Positions 50,544 through 63,245 of a DNA stretch of 64,000 bases are shown here, piece after piece. Position numbers and translations under genes: made by a program. Position 1 is the stretch's first letter. Every line of letters starts with the position of its first letter. The notes under the pieces are model-generated. The model saw nothing but the letters and a program-made list of their open reading frames with translations. It had not been told where the DNA came from and did not search any database. Origin of the DNA: Silurus meridionalis (lineage: Eukaryota > Chordata > Actinopteri > Siluriformes > Siluridae); assembly GCF_014805685.1 (NCBI RefSeq), contig NC_060909.1, forward strand, positions 4,703,792 through 4,767,791. The letters are read 5' to 3'.

Positions 50544-52330
50544 TCTATGCAGACAGTTCACAGACAGGTATCTTATACAGTGAGAATTAATGTCATTACT
50601 AAACAAGAAACACAATGAACACAATTCAACAAGTCTCCTTTCACTGTAGCCACAGCTGCACCACCCGCATAATCCTCTCTAGCACAAGCATTAATATTAC
50701 CCTCATAAAATTACCCCTGGGTTTTGCATTTTTTTCCTGTGCATTATGTTTTTTCTGGGGATTTGAAATGCAGGCAAATTACATGTTTTTGTCCAAATTC
50801 TACAGGAAAGAAACGCAAAAGTATACAGTAATCAGTTCACAAAAAAAAGCTCAACAGCTCCTTTGAACTGTTTTGGCCAAACCTTTCCTCATAATTTCCC
50901 ACTTTTCCTAAAAAGTCCATCTAGTAAATGTCCTTGTAGGTATATCTGCAGCCAATTTAATTTCTTCTCCTCTGTCAGCCAAAATTTCATTTTAAAAAAT
51001 CCACAGATGTGGGTTGAGAGCTCTGACTAGTGCACTCTATAACCATCCAATCAAAGGGCGTGAAAATGCCAATGTGTTCGGACGCCTTCTAGCGGGCCTT
51101 GGAATAAGCAAGTTGCAATCTGATTGGTTACATAGCTTCAAGCTGCATAGGGTTTAGGCTAAAAAAAAAGTCTGCAATGCTCACAGTGCTGGCGTTATTG
51201 CAGATAGATACCTTTGACCCTGCCTAAGAAATCTGATTAGATATAAATTAGAACATATACAGACACCTGGTAGTGCTGTATGCTATACAGTAGACTATTG
51301 GGAATAATTGAACACATATTCATGGACAAAAATATATTAAAATGTAAGTCAGTGATTCTGATAGAGTTTAGGCCAGTAGAGAGGCCTTGCTGGCACTGGA
51401 AAAGGTTGGAATCTCATGCAGTCCACAATGGAATTAATCATTTTAAAGACTGCTTATTCATTACTCTGGAGTTATTATAAAAAGGAAAAGAGCTTGCAGT
51501 AGTGTCTAGCCTGGTCGGAAGGTTTTTTTTTCTGTGCCATGATGTGTTGACGAAGTACAGGTGCTGAGGTTTGTATTTTTCAGCCTACATGAGCAAACTG
51601 TAATTTCAGTAATTGTAATTTGAATCCCAAGTTTCGTTTTCGGGACATTGATTGATTGTTCCTGAGGAAAAAGTCTCATGTCTCATGCTGATACTTTTTT
51701 TAATGCAAGTCTGAAAAAAACTTTTGGTAATGTAATTAAGTTAATGCAAACTGTGTCCCTGCTTTTTTTTTGGTTTCTTGTGGTTGCTTTGTGAATTGAA
51801 ATGAAATTAAACCTTTTTTTTGGGTCGGGGGGCTGGGGGCCTTCTATCACTTTGCAAATAACCTTCAAATACACTTAAAATTAAAGATTGTCCAGAAAAC
51901 AATAGAGCCTGAGCTGCATGTCCTAATAGATTGCTTGAAGCTGAAATCATTGAGCTGCACAGTTTGTAGGGGGAAAAAAATAGAACCCAGTCTCTTGTTT
52001 CCAGCATGCATTTAAAAGAAAAGAAAAAAAAAGATTATAAATTAAGCTTTTGTTTTTTTTTTCGGAGTAAAGATTAGACATGACATGCTCCAGGTGATAT
52101 ATTTGTAGCGTATTCAAAAAAAAAAAAGATAAAAACAATGAAAATACCCCTCAACCCTGTGGAAGATTTGTAATTTTGCAAATATGATTTTATTGTTACA
52201 CGTATACTCCTGTTTTGTTTCAATTTGTTCTCTCATTTGAAGTTATGCTAATTCATTTGGTGGTAATGTGGCTTTTATGCTAATGACAAATTGTTATATT
52301 GAGCTAAAATAGATAATGTGTGTGAAGGTA

Positions 52331-52333
<3 letters not shown>

Positions 52334-52371
<38 letters not shown>
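52334..52371. repeat. (AG)n microsatellite
   Basis: About 19 AG units. Confidence 0.95.
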
Positions 52372-52374
<3 letters not shown>

Positions 52375-53209
52375 ACTGTTTAAACCCACCCTTCCCCCTT
52401 CAGCAATGATTTAATGTTTTTAATATAAAAGTTTGAAGACTGAAACTCTCGGGGGAGATTTGCTTACCCAAACAGCAGCCCAAAAACAGAAAAAAAACCT
52501 ACTACGCTTTGGTACGAGTGAAACCGATGGCGTCCACGGCGTATAACCTCCTCTGTCATAGGAGTCAACATGTGCGTCTCGGTTTGTCGCAGGTTAACGA
52601 AGACGCTCATTATGCATTAAAGGCTTATTTGTCATTCGTTTCCGAGAGTAATTACAATGCAGTGTACACATTTCCAGCTCTAATGAACTCAACCATGTCT
52701 GCATGCGTGCTCTGAATACTGGCCTGAAGAAGTTTGCGGTCTGCTTGGTGTGAATATTTAGTAGCTGTTTGAATAATCGTGGGTTCTTATGGTTTTTGAG
52801 GGCATTCTATATGGCAGGTCTTTAAGAGATTCCTGGGAGATGTTTTTCCTCACGATTCTAAACATTTGTTTTTCGTAGCTTTTGGAAAATCACAGTGAAC
52901 AACTATGAGAGCTCAGAATGCACCCATGTTCAATCATCTGGATGAATAAACAATCGCACTGAGACTGTATCCAGTGAAGATTAGATTTCTTTATTTTTGG
53001 ATTATGTGGATGAGAAAACAATGATGTATATTTTTTGTGAAATGGCTCATTCAATTTTAGTTTTGTCTGTCTATTTAAACACATCGATGATTTTCCTCGA
53101 CATTGCCTCTTCAATTTAAAGAGACAGAATGTAAATAAACACCTGACAGGAATGACGCAGGCCCAAGATACTTATATAAGGGGGAAGAGGGGCTTTTTAC
53201 TTGTAACAT

Positions 53210-53380
53210 GTACATTATAGCACAGTGAAATCTTTCTTTGCATACAAGATACAGTGCCCCTGGAGCACAGAGGATTAAGGTTCTTGCTGAAGGGCCCAAG
53301 AATGGCAGCTGGGCAATACCAGGGCTTAAACCACAACCTTTTCGAGCCTTAACCACTGAGCCACTGGGCTACCACTTCTC
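53210..53380 (-). repeat. Short interspersed repeat, antisense
   Basis: It contains CACAGTGAAATCTTTCTTTG, CAGTGCCCCTGGAGCACAG, GGGCCCAAGAATGGCAGCTG, CCAGGGCTTAAACCACAACC and ACCACTGAGCCACTGG. The same order is partly present at 1.84-1.97 kb. Confidence 0.6.
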
Positions 53381-54441
53381 CAATTATTACCCAAGCACAG
53401 TATGTGATCATTTATAGGCGTTTCAGGGTGGATGAGGAATTTTTGTAGACAATAGAGATCTAAAACATCTTTTGTAGCTTTTTGACAGACTTGACCTGAT
53501 GTAGTAAACTGATTCACAGAGATCATGCATGACCTCCAAGTGTGCGTATAAAAATGCACCTACACCCACTGCACTTTTTTATTAACAAAATCTGTACACT
53601 CATCCAATTAGTTAATTATATGGCAGCAGTCCAATACATAAAATCATGCACATAAAGATTAAGAGCTTTTGGTAATATTTACATCAAGCATCAGAAAGGA
53701 GAAAAATGTTATGTTGGAGACATGGTTATGTTGGTGGTGTCAAACAGGAGGGTTTGAGTATTTTACCAACAGCTGGTCTGGTCAGTCTCTAGAAAATAGG
53801 GGCACAAACCTTTTCCTACAAAGGGAAAAAAAAAATTAAACTTAATTAAGAGCCGTGGGCTGAAAGTGAATGTTGCATTTTACCAAATTGTATTATATTA
53901 AAATAAAAAGTTGCCATTATTCCTCTAAATTGTAATTTCAGAATATTTAGAAATAAGTAAATGGAAAACATTACTCTGCAAAACTGATGCAGTTTTACTG
54001 TATAATCGAAACATTTAAAAAAATCCCATTAATAGTATAACAGAGCTCTTAATAAAGCCTTTAAAATAAAGATCTATGTCATTGGCATTTTTCCCATTCA
54101 TTCCTCTTCATGTACAATATGGATCATGTACTGGCATGGCCAACTCAGAGGTCACCATGGGCCAACTTTGGTCCATGAGCCCTAGTTTGGGCATCTTTGT
54201 TCTAAAGTTAACACAGATTGAAAAAAACGGAGGCAGATGAATGGACGCAGAAAAGTAAAGATGAATGGAGGTGGAAAACTTAAATAATGACTTTTTACAA
54301 TAATAAAAATGAATGCTGAAAGCTGAAATTTTGGGGGAAAAAATTAGCCTGTAAAACTGTCCCTTTTCAGTGTCTATTCTCAATGTACTTAAAAAAAAAA
54401 AAAAAAAACAACAAGATTGCAGCAGTTTTTATATCACTTAT

Positions 54442-54446
<5 letters not shown>

Positions 54447-54501
<55 letters not shown>
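54447..54501. repeat. (TA)n microsatellite
   Basis: About 27 TA units, between poly-A runs at 54391-54408 and about 54595-54612. Confidence 0.96.
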
Positions 54502-54503
<2 letters not shown>

Positions 54504-54639
54504 GTTACATATTATGGAAGCCTGTTTCTACCACATAAAAGAATAGATTATTTATTTACCTAATTGAGACATTATTTTTAGTTTCTTTCGACTTAAAAAA
54601 AAAAAAAAAAAAGACAGAAAGTACGACTCTGTGTGTGCT

Positions 54640-55345
54640 GCACAGTTTCCATGTTTCCTCCCCGACACACTGCCCCAACTCCGTGCCCAAGCTGCTTAAA
54701 TGCTCTCTATGTTTGGCAGCACATATCTATGTGAGCAACTGTTCTCTTGGATGAAGATGAACAAAACACCACTCAGGAGTCGTCTTACTGATGAACACCT
54801 TCACTCAATCCTGAAGGATTTCCTCAGCTCAGAGCCTAAACCCAGACATTGATGCACTTGCATCTGAGATGCCAGGTATCTGGCTTCAACCAATGTGCAT
54901 CAGTGTAAATCAAAGTGTAGCAAACTGAGCTTAAATGAATGTTGTCTTTATTCACTTTTTCTACTCCAAGGCATGGACTGTTAATAGTTGAAAGATTGCC
55001 TTTTTTTAATTGAAGAAAATTATTATTATTATTGGTTGTTTTGTTGTTGGCCTGTAAAAAAAGATTTTCATTAAAAAAGAACTCGAAAGGCTATAGATAG
55101 AGAAAGACATAATAAGAAAAACCGCTTTCAACATATTTCAAATTTAATTTCTCATGTGTTTATAATATTAAGCTTTGGTTGTTCCAGATTCAATGTTTAT
55201 GCAAAACTAAAGATTTTTTCCATATGAAAAGGTTCAACATTACATATCTGGAAAGAAGGGAAAACATGCACAATTGCAGTCTTTCCAAAAAAATTTGAGT
55301 TTGGCCCGTGACTTTGTCCAAGTTTTTGGAAAAAATTTTTGTCTA
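54640..55345 (+). pseudogene. hAT transposon remnant, transposase C-terminal part
   Basis: From about 54700 the plus strand reads SMFGSTYLCEQLFSWMK, then LRSRLTDEHLHSILKDFLSS, the C-terminal dimerisation block of hAT-family transposases (also found in domesticated relatives). A TAA stop lies four codons before SMFGS and a TGA stop follows at about 54853, with a frame change after it. The right end at 55.27-55.34 kb has the TTTGGCCCGTGACTTTGTCC block seen near such elements; a similar block at about 54160-54205 may mark the left side. Confidence 0.72.
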
Positions 55346-56450
55346 AGTGAACACGTAAATAAGTGTCCAAAGTGTCAATGTTTTGTGTGAGCACAATTGT
55401 TATCTGGCACTGTTTTACCCCTCCTGGGCATGGATTTCACCAGAGCTGCACAGGTTGTTGCTGGGATCCTCTTCCACTCCTCCATAATGACGTTATGGAG
55501 CTGTTTTATGTCAGACACATGGCGCTTCTCCACCTCCTGCTTGAGGATGCCCCACAGGCAGTGTTCAGGTCTGGAGACATACTTGGCCACTTCACCACCT
55601 GTACCTGCAGCTACTTCAGCAAGGCAGTTGTCATTTTGTCGCCGTGTTAGAGGTCGTTATTATGTTGGAAAACTGGCGTTCAGCCCAGTTTTTAAAGAAA
55701 GAGCATCATGTTCTGCTTCAGAATGTCACAGTACATGTTGGAATTCGTGTTTCCCTCAATGAACCGCAGCTCCCCAGTACCAGCAGCACTCATACAGCCC
55801 TAGACCATGATGCTGCCACCACCATGCTCAACTGTAGGCGAGAGACAATTTTCATGGTACTCCTCACCAGGGCGTCACCACACACGCTGGACATCGTCTG
55901 AGGAAAATTCCGTGAAGTGAGATCTGTCCTCAAATGCTCGATGTGGAGTTCTTATTACTACAGGGTGGTATAAATTATTCACTTCTCTCCAAAAATGAAA
56001 TTTGACAGGATTTTTATACGCTATAGACTCAACTATTCAGCAGGCAACATACCCATGTTCAGCTCGTATACCCAGTGACAGGACGTATACTATATATAAA
56101 GTTTGTGGACACCTGACCATGCATTTATATATACCTTTTGAGAATCCCAGTTTACAATAATTCCCCAGGAAGTTCATCTTAGTCTCATCAGACCACAGGA
56201 CATGGTTCCAGTAATTCATGCTCTTCGACAGGTCAGCAAACTGTTTGCAGGCTTTTTTTGTGAGCTAGATTCAGAAGAGGCTTTCTTCTGGGACAACAGC
56301 CATGCAAACCGACTTTTTGCGGTGTGCCGCATATGGTTTGAGCAATGACAAGCGGACCCTCCGCTTATGCACCATCTAAAGCAATGCTGCAGCACTCATG
56401 CACCTGACGCATAGCACAAGAACTCAACTTCTTTGATGGATATGTTATGG
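55346..56450 (-). pseudogene. Tc1 transposon remnant, C-terminal transposase part, interrupted by a 258-bp insert
   Basis: On the minus strand: NYWNHVLWSDETKMNFLG (about 56215-56165), then a break, then SDDVQRVW and RPGEEYHENC (about 55900-55845), HGGGSIMV (about 55830-55805), then CLWGILKQEVEKRHVS and EEWKRIPATTCAALVKSMPR (about 55560-55430). Stops and frameshifts abound. It is the same family as 16742-17490, opposite strand. The break at about 55902-56167 holds a block identical to 58961-59218; removing it would bring the two parts of the catalytic core next to each other, so the insert is secondary. Confidence 0.88.
55910..56167 (+). repeat. 258-bp direct duplication, copy 1 (inside the Tc1 remnant)
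   Basis: Read base by base, no difference from 58961-59218 is visible. It starts CCGTGAAGTGAGATCTGTCC and ends CAATAATTCCCCA. The left flank (GGAAAATT) has no match to either the Tc1 or copy 2; the right edge CCCA is shared with the Tc1 sequence. Confidence 0.95.
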
Positions 56451-57659
56451 AAGTCCGTTTTTGCCTAATTGTGACTTTATTTCTTGCTATTCTCACTTTC
56501 AAATAAATTCGGACTTTAAAAAAAATGCCTCAAACTCTTGACCGGCGTCTGCATGATTGGCTTTATTTATAGAATAAATTGGATTTATTTGACTGAATCG
56601 ATTGTATAGATATAGATTTGGTTCTTTGTGTTTAGTCTTTAGTCATTCATTCTGAGACAACCAAGGACTTTGGACAGCCAGGGAAAGTCCACCTCCTGGG
56701 CACCAGAGTCTTAATGCATGTCTTTTTTGTGTTTTAAAGGATGTTACGTTTGCGACCAAGTAACTCCAACTTATATTTATGTACTTATTTGTAAGTGTTA
56801 CTTTTTGGTTGTCCTACCAACTGTTTGGAAGTCAAAAGCAGATCCCTGATTTTGGGAGAATGAGTTAAACAGGTTATTTTGAAAGATAAATGAATGTGCA
56901 GTAAGTATGTTTTGATGATTCTGTGAAGCCAAGACTCAAACTCTGGTCAGTTGGAAGCCCTGGCCATGAGCCACCATGGGGTAAAGATACAAGCCAGGGA
57001 ATGGGAAAGTGTAAGCATGGGATGGTGTAGCTGCTAGGGCTGGGATTGTGGGTCTGAAAGTGTGGGAGTCAGGCGTTCTGTCCATGAGCCACAGGGGGCG
57101 AACAAAGCAAGCTTGGGCATACCGGGGTGCATGCAGGCAGACAGGCAGGCAGGGTAAGACATGAACCTGAAGTACAGAAGATCCAGGATTACACATAAGA
57201 CAAAGCACTGGGGGGTCTAAAAATCTGAGCGAATACATAATTGTTAGTACTTCACAGGTAGATGAATCGATCGGGCGAAGAGTGACTGCAGTAGCGAGGT
57301 TTTTTTAAATGCTGCAGGCTGGAGAGATGTTGAGGAGCAGGTGCACTCGCTGATTCAATCAGTAAAGGAGATAAGGTCTAGCAACATGCCCAGGAACATC
57401 GACAAACAGAGAGATAGAAAAAAAAAGAGAGAAAAATACGGAGACAAATCCAGGAATAAACAGGAAGTGGGAAACACAAGAAAACAGGAGCCTGGGCCAA
57501 AACCATGGCATGTTGCTTTGTGCCATCTTTGGCCACTGTGTGAGTAATGCTCTAATGATACATTTTCCAAATTTAGTTGGGCAATGTTACATTCGTTCAT
57601 TCATGTAAAATAACAGCTTCATCCTGGTCAGGTTTTGCGTTCGATCCAGAGCAAATAAA

Positions 57660-57860
57660 AAGAACACTGGCTTGAGGCGGAAATGGGTGATAGGAGTACA
57701 TCGCAGTGCACAATGCACACACAGATTTACAACCTTATTCCCATCCGTGGGCAAATTTAGAGCAGCCAGTCTACCTACCAGCGTATTTTTGGGAGGCGGG
57801 AAGAAACCGGAGAAAGGTGAAGAAACCCACACGTACACAGGAACATGTGAAAAGACAGTA
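57660..57860 (+). repeat. Interspersed repeat fragment (GGGAGGCGGGAAGAAACCGG type)
   Basis: It holds GCACAATGCACACACAG, TTAGAGCAGCCAGTCTACC, GGAGGCGGGAAGAAACCGGA and AGAAACCCACACGTACACAGG: a decayed copy of a common fish repeat, inverse to 26.95-27.05 kb. Confidence 0.55.
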
Positions 57861-57943
57861 ACCTGAGCACAGGATCGATGAAGTGTTACAGCCTAACATT
57901 TTTAGACTGAACACTTAAGGGTGAATTCGGATAAAATAAACTG

Positions 57944-57944
57944 C

Positions 57945-57983
<39 letters not shown>
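57944..57983. repeat. (GT)n(GA)n microsatellite
   Basis: About 13 GT units followed by 7 GA units. Confidence 0.95.
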
Positions 57984-58960
57984 CATGTGTGCTTGTGGAG
58001 CACAGAATGTAAGAAGGAAAGATCAAAATCGTATCAGGTACGCACAGCTCTTTATATAATGCTTAAGCAATTGAAATGATTTTTTTTTCCCTTTTATTTC
58101 CTTTTTATTTCTTTTAACTCAGCGGACACATTCTCTGACAGCCTTCCCTTCCATTCCCCCTACTCTCTGTGTCTTGAATAGCGATTGTCTGCTGCAGCTC
58201 TGACTCATCATCAAATCCTCCGCCTGATTGCCATACTTAAAAATGCATGAGCGGAAAAAAGGGGAAAAAAATCTCATTTTAATGCATTACACACACTAGA
58301 TCCAGTGCTAATGAAAGCATGGACTGATAACCTGTTGATCCTATACAGTATATATATTTATTTGAGCAGTTTGACTTGTCTTACACTCATTACTTAAAAG
58401 CGACTCGACATCCAGTGACCCAATTCGCAAAAATAAAGATGCTGGCACACTGGATCGTGGACACACGGCGTGGGATGAGAGATTAAAGGATAGCATATGA
58501 AGAACGAGGGGGTGGAAAGACAGACCGACGGGGAGTGAGAGAAAACCATTTTCGATAGGCCACGCTGATATCGATTGAAAGGGAAAAAAAACGGTTTTTG
58601 CACAGCTTGCACTATATTTTGTGTGTGCATGAGCCCGGTGCTGTGTGAAGTTTTTCTCCAGTCAAGTCGCATATCTAAATTGAATCCGGCTCATTCACGG
58701 CGCACGGTGCTTTCCTGGCTGAGTGGGGTGAAGTGTGTCGTCGCACGCTGACGATGGAGGCAGACAGGCAGCGGGAGAGAGATGAGAGAAGAGGCAAGCA
58801 AGCAGAGGCACAACGGAGTCTAATGCTTCGAGAGAGGTTGGGGGGACGGAGATAGAGACAAGAACCGAAAGGGAAATAGCCTTAAAGATGTGGTTTGGGT
58901 GCCATATGCAAAAGTGCCATGTGTGCAGATCTGGCTAGTTTCTTTATTTCTTTTTCCTGG

Positions 58961-59218
58961 CCGTGAAGTGAGATCTGTCCTCAAATGCTCGATGTGGAGT
59001 TCTTATTACTACAGGGTGGTATAAATTATTCACTTCTCTCCAAAAATGAAATTTGACAGGATTTTTATACGCTATAGACTCAACTATTCAGCAGGCAACA
59101 TACCCATGTTCAGCTCGTATACCCAGTGACAGGACGTATACTATATATAAAGTTTGTGGACACCTGACCATGCATTTATATATACCTTTTGAGAATCCCA
59201 GTTTACAATAATTCCCCA
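58961..59218 (+). repeat. 258-bp direct duplication, copy 2 (source-like copy)
   Basis: Identical by eye to 55910-56167, offset 3,051 bp. Its right part (59130 onward) runs without a break into the MITE at 59130-60060, whose interior aligns with other MITE copies; so this looks like the original position. Confidence 0.95.
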
Positions 59219-60060
59219 TCTGCTCTTAAAATTTCCTCCACTCTTCTGGGTAGATGTTCCACTAGATTTTGAAGTGTGCTTGTGAAGATTGGTGCTCATT
59301 CAGCCACACAGGTGTTGGTAAAGTAAAGTACTAATGTAGGTGAGGTGAGGGGGCCTGGGGTGCAGTCAGTGTTCCAATTCATCCCAAAGAAGATCAATAA
59401 GTTTAAGATCAGAGTTCTTTAGCAGTGTCCACTGTAACGCGTATAAACCATATCTTCATGGAGCTAGAACTGGACTTTTTCATGATGGAACAAATTTAGG
59501 TTCAAATTAACAGACAATTACACCCTACCACATCCAAGGACATCCTACACAATTGTGTCCCTCCAAATTGGTGAAAACAATTTAAAAAAGAAGCACATTT
59601 TCTTCTTCTTCCTTCGGCTGCTCCACAGCGGATCATCTGTCTCCATACCACCCTGTCCTGTACATCTGCCTCTTTCACACCAACTACCTGCATGTCTTCC
59701 CTCACCATATCCATGAACCTCCTCCTTGGCCTTCCTCTTTTCCTCCTACCTGGTGGCTCCATCCTCAGCATTCTCCTACCGATATACCCCATGTCCCTCC
59801 TCTGAACATGTCCAAACCATCTCAATGTCGCCTCCCTCACCTTGTCTCCAAAACGTCCAACATGCGCTGTCCCTCTAATAAACTCATTTCTAATCTTGTC
59901 CATCCTCGTCACTCCCAACGAAAACCTTAACATCTTCAGCTCTGCTACCTCCAGCTCCGCCTCCTGCCTTTTACTCAATACCATGGTCTCTAAACCATAC
60001 AACATTGTAGAAAAGAAGCACATATGGGTGGAAAGATTTGACCATGTACAGTAGAGTACT
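59130..60060 (-). mobile_element. Tc1-derived MITE split by a LINE insertion
   Basis: It starts ACTATATATAAAGTTTGTGGACACCTGACC and continues CCACTCTTCTGGGTAGATGTTCC. It is interrupted at 59599-60010 by a LINE and resumes AGCACATATGGGTGGAAAG. Removing the LINE and one copy of AAAAGAAGCACAT gives a continuous MITE. Confidence 0.8.
59599..60010 (-). mobile_element. RTE-like LINE, 5'-truncated, with 13-bp target-site duplication
   Basis: On the minus strand it reads LYGLETMVLSKRQEAELEVA, ELKMLRFSLGV, RWFGHVQRRDMGYIGRRML, RRKRGRPRRRFMD and ends RQMIRCGAAEGRRRK: the C-terminal region of an RTE- or Rex-type reverse transcriptase down to the 3' end. The frame is open throughout. The flanks AAAAGAAGCACAT at 59586-59598 and 60011-60023 are identical, so insertion was recent enough to leave the duplication intact. 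The clade is inferred from memory of the family and is uncertain. Confidence 0.85.
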
Positions 60061-61712
60061 AAAGTGGAAAAATATTAGTTAAAATAATGTAATGCTGTGT
60101 GATGAGCAAGTTTGTCCTTTGCATGGAAGTTAGATAAATGTACATAATAAGGTCACACACTGTGTTTATGCTCTGGAGAAAGAAATCAGCATAAGCAGAT
60201 TTCTTGCATTTCTTCCTGCATTCAAGCTTTTTTATGACCTTATCTGCGAATTTATCACAGTCAATAGTTTTACCACGAAATGAAAATGATTGTTCTGTAT
60301 GAATCAATAGTAAGAAAAAAAGAACATCTCAGACTTTTGCTGGTCCTGGGCACATTTTTTATGAACCTGTCTCTTCACGTACAACACAAATAAAAGCAGA
60401 TTAAGTTTTATTGCAAAATGTTCGTTCTTAAAAGCGACATCATGTTAATCTTGTGTACCTATTGAGTAGTATTGCATCCTTCATATTTCTAAAGGGTTTT
60501 TAGTTTGATCAAATTTCGAAAAGAAACATACAGCTTTACGCTTCTCTCCAAAAGTCCCTGTAGGCGTGGCATGGGCGGAGCTAAAGAGTCGCCAGTATGC
60601 GCAGCTTTTGCGTAACGATCGTGTGCATGCTGTTACATCGCTATAAATATAACAGCAACAACAACTTCGCAGTCTTAACTTAACTGTGGCTAACAATCAG
60701 ATCCAGCCGTAAGTATCTGATACAGAATCAGATCCCGAGTCTAAAATGTAACAACAGCAGCAACAACGACAATAGCAGCACATGTCTAAACAATAAGGTT
60801 CTCCTTCCCTCAAATCTAAAAACGCACTTCTTTGGAGACTTTTGTTCTCGAGCTGAAGTTTTGTGCAGCGCTGCAGATGACTTCTGTAACCGGATGAAGC
60901 ACGGTGGTGGCGCTCTTCCAGGGGGGAATTTAACACGAGGAATTTCGCCCATTAATGACATCATTAAAGGCTATACTAAAAAAAAAAAAAAAAAAACTAT
61001 TTGAAACTTTTACAAACATGGAATGTAGATATATTTTCTTTAACTACCCCCATAAAGTAACTAAGTAATGGTAAGTAAATAAGTAATTTTTTTATTCCAT
61101 CCCCTGGTTAAAGGCTTTACATACAAAAGACAAATAGTAATAATCTTTAAAATCATTATAGCACGTGTAAGCGTTAGGTCAGGCATTGGAAACCCAGTTC
61201 TGGATTACTTGGAGAGAAAAGCCAGAGAAGAGAATAAGAGTGGAGGATGTGAGGATGCGGAGGATGTAGAAACTCTGGGCTAGACGCCTGAGAGACAGCG
61301 ATATAGGCAGAGACTCGGAGGAAGTGGTGGTGTTATGAAGAAAGAAGTGAGAAGAGGAGGGCCGGAAGTGGATGATGAATGATGAATGGCGACGCGAAAG
61401 AGAACCGACATCTAAACGAGTGCTGCTCTAGTATGTCTCAGCGCATCACTCTTGGCCTGCTCTCTACTCCTCCAGAGTTTTCACTCTATCAGGCCCCTAT
61501 TATTTTCTACTGTTTTTTCGGTGCAACCTATTAAACCTTAACATTGGCCCTGTGCCTGCCAGCTTCACGCCTCTCTTCTCCCTATCAAACACACCAGCGC
61601 GGTTTCTACAACACTTCCGCCGGAGCTGCACACTCATGCTTTCTTCTTCTTCTTCTTCCTCTTTCTTCCTCTCTTCCTAACACACACCCACACGCAGATG
61701 CTCTCTCACACC

Positions 61713-61714
61713 CT

Positions 61715-61750
<36 letters not shown>

Positions 61751-61759
61751 GCTCTTGTG

Positions 61760-61792
<33 letters not shown>

Positions 61793-61794
61793 CA

Positions 61795-61843
<49 letters not shown>

Positions 61844-61853
61844 CTCTCTCTGC
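61713..61853. repeat. (CT)n(CA)n(CT)n compound microsatellite
   Basis: CT runs with small interruptions, about 20 CA units at 61799-61840, then CT again. A TTC-rich stretch at 61640-61675 precedes it. Reading frames through it are low-complexity. Confidence 0.96.
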
Positions 61854-62369
61854 TTCTCTTGTCACATCCTTTTACTTCTAGAATTCATCCAAATGCCAAA
61901 TACTGATGTTCAGATCTCACAATATGGCAAGGCAATATGGCATAATCTCCGCATGAAACATTCACATGGTGAAATAAACAAGGCCATTTTTATGCAATTA
62001 AAAAAAATTTAAAAAAATTGTAACATCAAACATCAATACAGGGCAACACAGCGGTGCACGGAGCAACATCTCTGCCCCAGAGCTCTGACTAAAATGATGA
62101 AACTTTTGGATCACTCCTGGACTAGATTTTGTGTTTGTCCAATTAAGTTCTATCTAGAAACCAAATGCACCTCTTCTGAAGTAACAGTAACAGCTTATTA
62201 GCATGGCTCATCTGCGTGTTTGGGTGTCTTGGTGTCCACTGTTCACTTTAAAACTAGTAGCTGCAGGAGCAAAATCATTTTTGAAGGTCATTCACTTTAG
62301 AAGAGGGTGAAATGTCACACAATGAAGCTTTATCATGGTAAAAAGGAAACACTATTGAAATTGAATGGA

Positions 62370-62700
62370 ATTAATATATGGGAGCTCTTGTACAGTTTTA
62401 CACACTGGGCATCCAGTTCTTTTCTCCAAGCATCCAGCTGAAAAAACTCACCAAAGGTGTTCTTTCTTAATTGTAGTTTGCTTTCTGACCTTGTGATCCA
62501 GTTCATCCCAGAGCGGTACAATCGGATCTAGGTGTGGTGACTGGGCAGGCCATTCCATGATAAATAACACCAACTGTTTGCTCTCTAAATAACACTTACA
62601 GAGGTTGGACGTATTTTTCAAGTCACTGTATTGTTGTATGGTGAAGTTGGTTCTAATTAGCCGTAGTCCAGATGGAATTGTAGAGAACAAAAGGATACTG
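62370..62700 (-). pseudogene. Second Tc1-lineage transposase remnant
   Basis: On the minus strand it reads LIRTNFTIQQYSDLKNTSNL, then MEWPAQSPHLDPIVPLWDEL and DHKVRKQTTIKKEHLW. Compared with the Tc1 pattern D-N-D-P-K-H-T-S and S-P-D-L-N-P-I-E, the second catalytic Asp is changed (YSDLKNTS) and the final Asp/Glu is lost (PIV). This lineage differs from the one at 16.7 and 55.3 kb. Confidence 0.82.
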
Positions 62701-62969
62701 CATGTGTAAAAAAAAAAAATTTTCCAAACTTTTGATGCACTTTATATACTGATACTGATATAATGAAATATACTGATACTGTTGAATCCTTATGTAGTAT
62801 GGTAGTATGGTGTTTGAGTTATGTAAAGTCTTAATGCAATTAAATGGAAATGTGTCAGTTATGTAGTGTGTTATTTAAATATTGTATAAAACGTTATCAG
62901 AAAATCCAGCCTTAACTGGTACCATCCTAAACCAGTTTATAGACAGATAGCCTTCAAAACCTTTGTTAT

Positions 62970-63245
62970 TATTATTATTATTATTATTTTACAAATGTAA
63001 CATCCCATTACAAAATGTTCCCAGAAAATAAGACATACCCAAAAAAACAATAATGTATTGAATTCTAAAATATTAAGATTAATAAAATAATAATTAAAAG
63101 AATACATTATTAGAATACAATAATAATTCTATTATTATTATTGTTGTTATTATTATTGTAATATAAAATAAATCAATGATAAAAATAATAATTATTATTT
63201 TTATTTTTATTATTATTAGTATTATTATTATTATTAGTGGTAGTA
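62970..63245. repeat. ATT/AAT-rich low-complexity region
   Basis: Several short ATT and AAT runs (about 62970-62990, 63055-63160, 63190-63240) with no coding potential. Confidence 0.85.

Noticed and set aside
54640..54880. Domesticated hAT-derived host gene
   Set aside because: Only about 50 codons are readable, with in-frame stops on both sides and a frame change; a decayed transposon is the simpler reading.
59502..60023. 173-codon minus-strand gene
   Set aside because: It is the C-terminal part of a LINE reverse transcriptase with a 13-bp target-site duplication, not a host gene.
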